Assembly: GCA_902513935.1 (NCBI GenBank)
Contig: CABXOR010000045.1
Location: forward strand, 1-13,511
Length of the DNA stretch: 13,511 bases
Direction of reading: 5' to 3'
Origin: an uncultured SAR324 cluster bacterium
GTDB taxonomy: Bacteria > SAR324 > NAC60-12
How positions within the stretch are numbered: position 1 is the stretch's first letter; every line of letters begins with the position of its first letter. This document shows positions 1-6,495 of this stretch, piece after piece. Below the pieces are notes generated by a model, which worked only from the letters and a program-made list of their open reading frames with translations, was not told the origin of the DNA and searched no databases. Position numbers and translations under genes: made by a program.

Positions 1-162
1 TTCCATTTTTGCACGTTTCCAACTCATTCGCTTCTCCATTTGGAACATCAAATCATCCCAGGTTAGTGTAAAAAAAGCTGCGGCCGGTGCAGTAATGCAG
101 AATAGAGATCCGACAAATATAATTACGGAAAGTCGCATTGAATTTGAAAATCTTCTTTTCAT
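1..162 (-). CDS. Secreted/periplasmic protein, 5' part only (cut by window edge)
   Basis: An open frame on the minus strand starts at ATG 160-162 (alternative ATG 136-138) and runs off the window after 54 codons. The translation opens with a basic n-region (MKRRFSNSMR). A hydrophobic core (LSVIIFVGSLFCI) follows, then TAPAAA, a good signal peptidase I site before FFTLTWDD. What remains of the mature part is charged and rich in Met, Lys and Trp (MEKRMSWKRAKME). An in-frame TAA at 178-180 limits how far upstream the start can lie. No clear Shine-Dalgarno is seen for either start. I do not recognise the family. The gene is divergent from the lipoprotein gene at 359, and the 196 bp between them must hold both promoters. 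The signal-peptide layout is the main reason to believe it. Confidence 0.6.
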   Translation of the reverse strand, partial: MKRRFSNSMRLSVIIFVGSLFCITAPAAAFFTLTWDDLMFQMEKRMSWKRAKME

Positions 163-358
163 TGAAATCAAAAAATGTTATGTTTATAAGGTTCTCAGTT
201 TTTACTTAAATGCGCAATCCGGAACCCCTAAAAGCTTACCGAATGCATGCAGGGGATTAAATCTTGATGAATATAAATGTGGAATTACGACTTTTCACGA
301 AATCATCGGTAATGATTGCGAATTAATTGTTCAATCACTACAAAAAACAGGAGTCGAA

Positions 359-1720
359 ATGCGAAAACTAAACCTCATACTATCAATCATACTTGGTCTG
401 GCTCTGCTGCTCAGCGGTTGTACTGCAAAGAAGGCGGCTCCGAAACCTGAAAATTTTCTCACACTTGCTGATCTCACAGGCCGTGTTACTTTGAAAGAGG
501 ACTCACCGGGTGTGCGTGTGATACGAATAAAGGCTAAAGCTTTCATCAAGCGCAACGACATTCGTGCAGCAAAAGCCAAGGCCATGGAAGTAGCAAGTGC
601 GCAGGCAGTTGATGTAATGGTTCGTGAATTGCTGCCGGATGAAGATTACAATAACAATTTTCAAGACATTGAACAGTATCTCTCGAAAAACATACAAAAG
701 TACATTGTCAGCAGTGAAGTCAATGATGAGAAAAAAATCTTTGACGGAAAATATTATGGTCTGGACACGGCACACAAGGTTAACCGTCAGAAAGTCCTGG
801 TGGCTCTGCAGAAAGATCTTAAGCTGATCAACAACAGTTCCAGCACTCTTGTGCCGGTCATAACCAGTAGAAAAGACATTGACCTTTCAAAGTCCGGATT
901 CACCTTCAGGGATTTGGAGGATGCCATGATGAATCAGATTCAAACGGATTTGAATCAGCGCGGTTTGCGGGCTATGGATTTTCGCAATGCGGTAACATCG
1001 GTGCAGACGGATGAAAAAGTAAAAAAGCAGTTTGCCAAAATTTCCAAGGAACAATTTATGGCACTTGTTTCCGGAAGTACTGCAGACCGTGCCTTGCTGA
1101 ATACGCAAATTCAGAATGCAGAAAGATTTTACACTACAGGTCTGAGTCTGCTGAAACAGATGGCCAAGGTTGTGGTTGAAGTAAACATCTTTGCGGTAAG
1201 CGGAAATATCAAAGGTGATATAGCACTTTCACTTAATGTAACTGCCAAGAATGTTTCCACCGGACGTGGTGGTGCCTTTGCCAACTCGGTGATCAACGTA
1301 GCCCGGCGGGGCGGTCCAAATGTCATTCCTTCGGCCATGATTACAGGCTTGGTCAAAGATGCTTATGAAGAGATGCAGAAAGAGTTCGTTCCGCAGGTGA
1401 TCAAAGAAATGTCAACCATCTCAATTGGAGGAAAACGCCTGATTGCCTACGAGTTGGTGCTTAAAGATTTTGGCGGTGCAGAAGTCCGGAAACTCCGCAC
1501 AAAGCTGAAACAAAGTGATAGTGATGAATTCCGCTACATCAGCTACGATAACTCGGTACCGACCATTGTCACGATTATTGTACGTCATGCGGGAAACGTA
1601 GAAGACCTGGCAGACAAGGTGATGATAATATTTGATTCTGAAGGTATTAAAGCAAAAGAACCGATTGTTGCTCCAGATTTAACGGACCTTGTTTTCGTTC
1701 GCATACCGGATGAAGATTAA
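359..1720 (+). CDS. FlgT-N/LPP20-like outer-membrane lipoprotein
   Basis: This is a 453-residue predicted lipoprotein. ATG 359 is chosen because AGGAG (349-353) sits 5 nt upstream and the product then starts with a clean lipoprotein signal: MRK, a hydrophobic stretch to residue 17, and lipobox LSGC with Cys21. The frame stays open further upstream, but that part is random-looking and overlaps the divergent secreted gene. Residues about 51-155 carry a stretch (IRIKAKAFIKRNDIRAAKAKAMEVA and onward) that resembles the FlgT N-terminal/LPP20 type of domain, in which an alpha helix rich in Ala and Lys precedes a two-strand segment. Residues 265-300 form a beta-rich segment. The C-terminus (about 361-427, YELVLKDFGG to VMIIFDSEG) looks like a small alpha/beta domain. 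Asp at +2 is absent (Thr22), so outer-membrane sorting is likely by the Lol rule. Exact function is unknown; FlgT relatives stabilise flagellar or envelope assemblies. It probably forms an operon with the HEAT lipoprotein 54 bp downstream. Confidence 0.75.
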   Translation: MRKLNLILSIILGLALLLSGCTAKKAAPKPENFLTLADLTGRVTLKEDSPGVRVIRIKAKAFIKRNDIRAAKAKAMEVASAQAVDVMVRELLPDEDYNNNFQDIEQYLSKNIQKYIVSSEVNDEKKIFDGKYYGLDTAHKVNRQKVLVALQKDLKLINNSSSTLVPVITSRKDIDLSKSGFTFRDLEDAMMNQIQTDLNQRGLRAMDFRNAVTSVQTDEKVKKQFAKISKEQFMALVSGSTADRALLNTQIQNAERFYTTGLSLLKQMAKVVVEVNIFAVSGNIKGDIALSLNVTAKNVSTGRGGAFANSVINVARRGGPNVIPSAMITGLVKDAYEEMQKEFVPQVIKEMSTISIGGKRLIAYELVLKDFGGAEVRKLRTKLKQSDSDEFRYISYDNSVPTIVTIIVRHAGNVEDLADKVMIIFDSEGIKAKEPIVAPDLTDLVFVRIPDED

Positions 1721-1774
1721 ATTGCTGATTTATTTTAAATATCAAAAACATCACTAATGAAAAAAGGAGATAAT

Positions 1775-2632
1775 ATGCGTTCATTCAAATATAAGATTGG
1801 TTGGTTACTGCTGATAATGATGTTTTTCGCAGGATGTGCAAGCATCGAAAAAGCAGAGGCCTTGCATCGACAGGGTGAAAAACAGGCAGCTTTGGAAATG
1901 GCCATTCCCCTGCTAGAGGATGATAGTTCAAAAGTTCGCTTGAGGGCCGTTAAGCTCATAGGAAAAGTAGGAGGACCAAAAGCAGGCCCGGCTTTGCATC
2001 AAAGACTGGGAGAAGAAGATGCTCGAGTCCGCCGTGAAGTCGTACGTAATTTGGGCAAAGTCAAATATGAGCCGGCCATTGAAGATTTAGCTGACCTTGT
2101 TCCGGATTCCAGTGTGGATATGGTACGTGCATTAGCAGATGCTTTCAAAGCCTATGGAAAGACCGGAATTGATTTGATTGTGTCCCGTTATGATTCTCCC
2201 AGCCAAAGCTCAAATCGTGGCGCATACAAGGACTTGATGATTGCGGTAGGTCCTGAAATTGCGGATTCGATCAGCAAACTGCTTAAGGGTCGTTCTTTCT
2301 TCGAAAATCGTGATACTTTCGACATTCTGCGGAGCATCAAAAATCCACGGGTTGCGACCTTGATGCTGCCCTATCTTGCAGATGAAGAAGTTGCGGAACA
2401 GGTAATTGAGGCTATGCGGCACCTTGGCAGTAATGCAGTTGAAGCAACAATTACCGCGCTTCAGAAACAAAAAAAATCCGGAGAACTCCTGGTCACAGAA
2501 CGCCTGATCCGAATCCTGGGTTTGCTCAAAGCAAAGACTGGAATTGCAATGCTGGAAAGCTACAGTCAGCATGAGAGTGATCGTATCCGGAATGCAGTCG
2601 AACACTCACTCTTTCAAATCCGGGGATTTTAA
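1775..2632 (+). CDS. HEAT-repeat lipoprotein
   Basis: This is a 285-residue lipoprotein built of helical repeats. An earlier in-frame ATG lies at 1757, but the start at 1775 is preferred: GGAG at 1766-1769 lies 5 nt before it and the signal peptide then begins MRSFKYK. The lipobox is FAGC with Cys21; Phe at -3 is tolerated but not the commonest residue. From about residue 45 the protein consists of HEAT/PBS-lyase-like helical pairs: SSKVRLRAVKLIGKVGG, then EDARVRREVVRNLGKV, with further units at about 112-130, 187-217 and 240-283. The repeats probably make a curved surface that binds another protein in the envelope; no catalytic motif is visible. The gene starts 54 bp after the preceding lipoprotein and is followed by a terminator, so the two are probably co-transcribed and may work together. 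That partnership is inference. Confidence 0.8.
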   Translation: MRSFKYKIGWLLLIMMFFAGCASIEKAEALHRQGEKQAALEMAIPLLEDDSSKVRLRAVKLIGKVGGPKAGPALHQRLGEEDARVRREVVRNLGKVKYEPAIEDLADLVPDSSVDMVRALADAFKAYGKTGIDLIVSRYDSPSQSSNRGAYKDLMIAVGPEIADSISKLLKGRSFFENRDTFDILRSIKNPRVATLMLPYLADEEVAEQVIEAMRHLGSNAVEATITALQKQKKSGELLVTERLIRILGLLKAKTGIAMLESYSQHESDRIRNAVEHSLFQIRGF

Positions 2633-2664
2633 TTTAGATTTTCAAAGAAATACTACCTTACAAA

Positions 2665-2706
2665 AAGCCGATTCGTTCCCTATGTGGAGCGGATCGGCTT
2701 TATTGT
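2665..2706 (+). terminator. Rho-independent terminator after the lipoprotein pair
   Basis: The arms AAGCCGATTCG (2665-2675) and CGGATCGGCTT (2690-2700) pair over 11 bp with one G-T wobble. The loop side adds about four more pairs (TTCC with GGAG). The sequence TATTGTTTT follows, and an A-run precedes the stem, so it could also work in reverse. It lies about 30 nt after the HEAT lipoprotein stop. Confidence 0.85.
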
Positions 2707-2865
2707 TTTGATAACAAAGTAATTGGGGTTTTTTCAGATTGAGGTATGACGGTAGTGTGTTACACTTTGCAGTAATGACACTAAATTTAATACAAAAATT
2801 GTTAACATCATGTTTCCTGAATTTGCTTTGTCTCAACAATATCTTAGTGGAGGATAGAAAAAAAT

Positions 2866-2925
2866 ATGAAGGCAATTTGCACGTTTCCTCACAATCCTCA
2901 ACTAAAGTGTAATCATGTTTTATGA
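2866..2925 (+). other. Possible 19-codon upstream ORF overlapping the flavin reductase start
   Basis: A short frame, ATG to TGA (MKAICTFPHN and so on, 19 residues), overlaps the first 11 bp of the next gene in another frame. A strong GGAGG (2849-2853) lies 12 nt before its ATG, which is too far for ideal use. It might couple translation to the downstream gene, whose own start has no good Shine-Dalgarno. It could equally be chance. Confidence 0.2.
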
Positions 2926-3538
2926 ACCCATCAAGAAGAATCATGGGCTTCCGAAAAATCCCTTCAACAGTTTGGTGATTCCCCGTCCCATTGGCTGGAT
3001 AACTTCCCGTGATCCGGTAGGGGTTGTCAACCTCGCTCCGTACAGTTTCTTCAACGCTGTTTGCTACAGTCCCCCCACTGTGATGTTTGCATCCGGAGCA
3101 GGAAGCAGAGATGACGGACTGAAGGATTCACTACGCAACGTTGAGGCAACCGGGGAGTTCGTCTGCAACCTTGTGACGTGGGAAAACCGCGAACAGATGA
3201 ACCAGACTTCAGCCTCGGTGCACAAGGACGTAAACGAATTGGAAATGGCGGGATTGATGTCCCTGCCGGGACGGCTGGTAGATGTGCCCTGGGTTGCGGA
3301 AGCCCCTGTTCACCTGGAGTGTAGGCATGTCAAAAGTGTTGACCTTCCGAACTGGGGTGACGAGGACCGCTATGTGGTGGTTTTTGGGGAAGTCATTGGT
3401 ATCCACATCAAGGATGAGCTGATCACGGAAGAAGGTTTGGTAGACGTGGGTCGGATGCGTCCGCTTGGACGGCTGGGCTACAACGACTACACGGAAGTGG
3501 ACTCAAACACAATCTTCACAATGGTACGGCCAGACTGA
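2915..3538 (+). CDS. Flavin reductase family protein (FMN-binding split barrel)
   Basis: This 207-residue protein belongs to the flavin reductase-like (DIM6/NTAB) family, flavin-binding split-barrel proteins that typically use NAD(P)H to reduce FMN for a partner oxygenase or bind FMN tightly. The typical N-terminal block is clear: RPIGWITSRDPVGVVNLAPY at about 24-43, then SFFNAVCYSPPTVMFASG, with the Ser/Asn residues that contact FMN phosphate in this family. KDSLRNVEATGEFVCNLV follows at 70-87. The end has the usual RLGYNDYT (186-193). Length is normal for the family. No membrane segment or signal is seen, so it should be cytoplasmic. It stands alone, with a terminator upstream and a long gap downstream, so no partner enzyme is evident. 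The Shine-Dalgarno is weak. Base composition (roughly 50-60% GC in sampled lines) is well above that of rpsA (about 35-40%), suggesting a different history. The precise reaction is not predictable. Confidence 0.88.
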   Translation: MFYEPIKKNHGLPKNPFNSLVIPRPIGWITSRDPVGVVNLAPYSFFNAVCYSPPTVMFASGAGSRDDGLKDSLRNVEATGEFVCNLVTWENREQMNQTSASVHKDVNELEMAGLMSLPGRLVDVPWVAEAPVHLECRHVKSVDLPNWGDEDRYVVVFGEVIGIHIKDELITEEGLVDVGRMRPLGRLGYNDYTEVDSNTIFTMVRPD

Positions 3539-3958
3539 ACTCTAAAGGTTACAAAATTTGCCGAATGAGCCGAATCGCTTAGCCCATTGGAATTGCTTCA
3601 AATCTTGTTTTCAACCTGAATTGGTATCTGTATCCCGGTTTAAGTCAAGGATGACAAGAGGCAAACTATTTCAAGAATACATAATTTTGTCGATAACTAA
3701 TTTAGCAGCCACAGAATTTAATTCAAAAAGAATTAAACCCATGTTTCCCACAATTAGTTTCTACGGGACAATTTGAGTGAAAAAATTTCAATTTAATAAG
3801 ATGAACATAATTTATAATTTGTTCAATGAGGAGTACTAAACTGTCCTCTCAAAATTATTTCTAAGAAAACAAAGAATTTGATGAAAATCCTGAAAATTTT
3901 GAAAATCAGCCTCACTTAATAGGATTAAAGAAGCTGCTTTAGTATCCAAAAAATCTGT
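3539..3958. other. 420-bp gap without a convincing gene; possible degenerate repeat
   Basis: A 72-codon frame at 3558-3776 reads like non-coding sequence and has no Shine-Dalgarno. The segment 3614-3658, read on the minus strand, resembles the common bacterial interspersed repeat type TGTCATCC-n-GACTT-n-CCGGGAT, here decayed. An AT-rich perfect 8-bp hairpin (TTTAATTC 3717-3724, GAATTAAA 3730-3737) has no U-tract after it. No clear terminator is seen for the flavin reductase gene. Confidence 0.4.
3922..3947 (-). other. Hairpin just after the rpsA stop codon
   Basis: On the minus strand, GGAT-AC-TAAAG pairs with CTTTA-ATCC around a 6-nt loop, giving nine pairs with a 2-nt bulge. It begins about 12 nt after the rpsA stop. 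No U-run follows it on the minus strand, so it is not a classical terminator. It may shield the mRNA 3' end. Confidence 0.3.
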
Positions 3959-6166
3959 TTAATTACTTTCTGATGTCTCAGGCTTTTCTAGGGTTTCTTT
4001 TTCTGAGTAATCTTCGTCGTTTTTAGCTTTTGATTCAAGACTTTCTTCAACTGCATCTTCTTTTCCTTTTTTGGGTACAGTTTCCTTTTCTGTATCTACG
4101 TCCGTTTTTTCCACTGAAGGAGCCGCTTTTGCTTCAACAGCATCTTCCTTTTCTTTTTTAGCAGCAGTTTGCTTCTTTGCCGGGGCCTTCTTTTTTATCT
4201 TTGGAGATACAGTTTCTTTTACAATTTCAACTTCCTTTTCTTCTACCGGAAGAGTTTCCTTTTCTACAGCTACGTCCGTTTTTTCCACTGAAGGAGCAGT
4301 TTCTGCTTCAACAGCATCTTCCTTTTCTTTTACCGGAGCAGTTTCTGCTTCGGCGTCAACTTTATCTTCTCTTTCAGCCGTGGTTACAGACTCTTTTTCT
4401 GCTTCTTCTTTATCTGTTTCTGGAGGTGCAGCTTCAGCACTAAAGGGCTCTTTCCCTTCCTCTGCAGAGTCAGATTTTGCTTTAGAGTCTTCTTCTGGAA
4501 CTTCAACAACTGGAGGCGGAGTCGAAAGTATTTCAGTAATACTCAACCCTAAACGTCTTTCTTCCAGATCAATCTTCATTACTTTTGTTTTTACTTCTGT
4601 CCCTACAGGATATACTTCATGGATTTTGTTTTTCTGAATGGAATCGTCTATTTCAGAAATATGTACCAAACCTTCTACTCCATCGGATACCTCAACAAAA
4701 ATGCCGAAGTCGGTAAGATTTACCACTGTTCCGGTTATTTCTGTGCCAAGAGGATTATTTTCATCAAGATTTTTCCATGGATCGTCTGTTAACTGTTTGA
4801 TGCCCAACGAGAGACGCTCTTGTTCTACATCAATATTAAGTACTTTAACCTCAATTTCATCACCTTTAGTGGCGACGTCAGTTGGTTTAAACTGGCGTTG
4901 TTTCCAAGAAATATCTGATACATGTACCAGGCCGTCAATTCCCTCATCAAGGCCAACAAATATACCGAAATCTGTTACATTGCGTACAGATCCTATGACG
5001 ATACATCCCACAGGATAACGGTCAAGAGCAAGTTTCCACGGATTTGCCTGAACTTCTTTAAGTGAAAGTGAAATTCGTTTGCGTTCCACGTCAAGATCTT
5101 TGACGATTGCTTCTACCATTTCACCAAGTTCAACAATTTTTGATGGATGCCGAACTTTTTTGGTCCATGACATTTCAGAAACATGGATGAGACCTTCTAC
5201 TCCAGGTTCAATTTCGATAAATGCACCATAGTCTGTCAGACTAACAATTTTACCGGTAATTTTTGTTCCAATGCCAAATTTTTCTTCAACCATTACCCAT
5301 GGATTTTGATCTTTTTGCTTGAGTCCAAGTGATACTTTCTGATCTTCAGGGAAATATTTCAGTACTACAACATCTACCTCGTCACCAATTTCAAACATCT
5401 CAGACGGATGAACGATACGTCCCCATGTCATGTCTGTGATATGAAGCAAACCATCCACTCCACCTAAATCTACAAATACACCATAATCGGTGATGTTCTT
5501 GATATAGCCCTTAATAACTGCTCCCTCTTTGAGGATATCCAGTGTTTTAAGACGTTTTTCATCGCGATCTATTTCCAGCAAAACTCTACGGGAAAGGACA
5601 ATGTTTCCGCGTTTTTGGTTGAACTTCAAAATTTTAAAATCAAAATCTTCTCCCAGCAGTTGATCAAGGTTGCGTACGGGGCGTAAATCAACCTGAGATC
5701 CAGGCAGGAAAGCTTTAACTCCAATATTTACGGAAAGACCACCCTTAATTCGTGCCTCAATTGTTCCACGTACAATACCGTCCTCTTCATAAACTTCTCC
5801 AATTTTCTGCCAGGTTCTTACCTTTTCTGCTTTGCGTTTCGAAAGATAAGTTACTCCGTCTTCATCTGCCTCCAGGGCCTCAACATACACTTCCACAGAG
5901 TCTCCGAGTTCTATCTGGAGTACACCTTCGGTATTCTGAAATTCATTTATAGTTATCAGACAGTCTGATTTGAAACCAATATCAACAGTAACATAATCAC
6001 GGGTAATTTCCGTTACCGTACCGGAAACAATATCTTCCTCGTGAAAACCCTTCAGGCTCTCTTCATAGAGTGCATCAAAGTCCTCATCTTCTTCTAAAAA
6101 TAGAATTGGATCTGGTTTGGATGGAGCGACGGGGGGAACTGGGGCTGTTTTTTCTTGAGTGGTCAC
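3959..6166 (-). CDS. rpsA: 30S ribosomal protein S1 with long charged C-terminal tail
   Basis: Ribosomal protein S1 binds mRNA on the 30S subunit and helps initiate translation on structured or weak leaders. Six S1 (OB-fold) domains are visible at about 42-112, 127-195, 212-284, 297-371, 384-457 and 472-545. The last four have the classic pattern DYG(V/A)F or DFGIF, then G(V/I)(D/E)GL(L/V/I)H(I/V)(S/T) and W. NPW/DPW linkers occur at 288-290, 376-378 and 462-464. The usual length is about 550-580 residues; this one has 735. The extra residues from about 550 are rich in Glu, Lys and Ala, with a 28-residue repeat (613-640 and 671-698) and a basic patch at 656-673 (KIKKKAPAKKQTAAKK). The start is GTG at 6164-6166, with AAAGG (6172-6176) 5 nt upstream. 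A near-consensus promoter lies about 200 bp upstream, and the gene is probably monocistronic. Confidence 0.95.
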   Translation of the reverse strand: MTTQEKTAPVPPVAPSKPDPILFLEEDEDFDALYEESLKGFHEEDIVSGTVTEITRDYVTVDIGFKSDCLITINEFQNTEGVLQIELGDSVEVYVEALEADEDGVTYLSKRKAEKVRTWQKIGEVYEEDGIVRGTIEARIKGGLSVNIGVKAFLPGSQVDLRPVRNLDQLLGEDFDFKILKFNQKRGNIVLSRRVLLEIDRDEKRLKTLDILKEGAVIKGYIKNITDYGVFVDLGGVDGLLHITDMTWGRIVHPSEMFEIGDEVDVVVLKYFPEDQKVSLGLKQKDQNPWVMVEEKFGIGTKITGKIVSLTDYGAFIEIEPGVEGLIHVSEMSWTKKVRHPSKIVELGEMVEAIVKDLDVERKRISLSLKEVQANPWKLALDRYPVGCIVIGSVRNVTDFGIFVGLDEGIDGLVHVSDISWKQRQFKPTDVATKGDEIEVKVLNIDVEQERLSLGIKQLTDDPWKNLDENNPLGTEITGTVVNLTDFGIFVEVSDGVEGLVHISEIDDSIQKNKIHEVYPVGTEVKTKVMKIDLEERRLGLSITEILSTPPPVVEVPEEDSKAKSDSAEEGKEPFSAEAAPPETDKEEAEKESVTTAEREDKVDAEAETAPVKEKEDAVEAETAPSVEKTDVAVEKETLPVEEKEVEIVKETVSPKIKKKAPAKKQTAAKKEKEDAVEAKAAPSVEKTDVDTEKETVPKKGKEDAVEESLESKAKNDEDYSEKETLEKPETSESN
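4073..4330 (-). repeat. Duplicated 84-bp segment within the rpsA tail
   Basis: The segments 4073-4156 and 4247-4330 are close copies 174 bp (58 codons) apart in the same reading frame. Two 27-bp stretches are identical in both (4097-4123 with 4271-4297; 4131-4157 with 4305-4331). They encode KEKEDAVEA(E/K)(T/A)APSVEKTDV and following residues. A third partial copy of the peptide, KGKEDAVEE, lies at residues 700-708. The near-identity at DNA level points to a recent in-frame duplication. Confidence 0.85.
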
Positions 6167-6170
6167 TTTT

Positions 6171-6209
6171 ACCTTTAAGTTGCTGGAACAGCTTTCACAA
6201 AAAAAGCTG
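6171..6209 (-). promoter_or_regulatory. rpsA Shine-Dalgarno and upstream leader hairpin
   Basis: AAAGG (6172-6176) is placed correctly for the GTG start. Just upstream in the leader, CAGCTTT and AAAGCTG (6189-6195 and 6203-6209) can form a 7-bp stem with a 7-nt loop. The hairpin ends about 22 nt before the start codon. S1 is known to repress its own mRNA in enterobacteria, so a structured leader would be expected. Any such role here is inference. Confidence 0.35.
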
Positions 6210-6365
6210 GTTAGGGTTGTTGGCGATATTGAAAATTAACGTCAGTTATAAACAGGAAACAGTTAATTCAAGAATGTTTTTCTGCTTTATGAAGTTGTCT
6301 TTCAGGCAGGCCAATAATTTATACACTTCTTCTACTTGAAGAACTGCAAATCAAGAGAGTTTATT

Positions 6366-6394
6366 ATTGTACGGATATTCTTTCTAAATGTCAA
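6366..6394 (-). promoter_or_regulatory. Sigma-70 promoter of rpsA
   Basis: On the minus strand a perfect -35 box TTGACA (6389-6394) is separated by exactly 17 bp from TACAAT (6366-6371), matching 11 of 12 consensus positions. Transcription should start near 6359, giving a leader of about 190 nt before the GTG codon. This fits the high expression expected of a ribosomal gene. Together with the leader and the terminator at 6408-6431, it accounts for most of the 329-bp gene-free stretch 6167-6495. Confidence 0.75.
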
Positions 6395-6406
6395 TATTAT
6401 TGTATT

Positions 6407-6431
6407 AAAAAATTGACTGGTGTCAATTTTT
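6407..6431 (-). terminator. Terminator of the MotA-like gene, next to the rpsA promoter
   Basis: A perfect 10-bp stem, AAAAATTGAC with GTCAATTTTT (6408-6417 and 6422-6431), has a TGGT-type 4-nt loop. On the minus strand a run of six U's ends the stem. It lies about 65 nt after the stop of the gene at 6496-7164 and just upstream of the rpsA -35 box, so it would insulate the two units. The stem is AT-rich, so its strength is uncertain. Confidence 0.55.
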
Positions 6432-6495
6432 CCCGGTACTGTTTTAGCTAAGGAGGGAAAACTGTTGAAGAGGTCAGAAGAGTGGAATTTATTAA

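Noticed and set aside
320..348. Promoter-like TTGCGA-N17-TACAAA before the first lipoprotein
   Set aside because: Its start site would fall about 7 nt before the ATG, on top of the Shine-Dalgarno, so it could not make a normal leader.
95..358. An N-terminal extension of 88 residues on the first lipoprotein
   Set aside because: It overlaps the divergent signal-peptide gene, reads as random sequence, and would bury a clean lipoprotein signal that has its own AGGAG at 349-353.
3558..3776. A 72-residue plus-strand ORF
   Set aside because: No Shine-Dalgarno, no recognisable domain, odd composition, and partly explained by a decayed repeat.
4071..4637. A 188-residue Ser/Phe-rich plus-strand ORF
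   Set aside because: It is the antisense shadow of the low-complexity Glu/Lys tail of rpsA, which keeps the opposite strand open.
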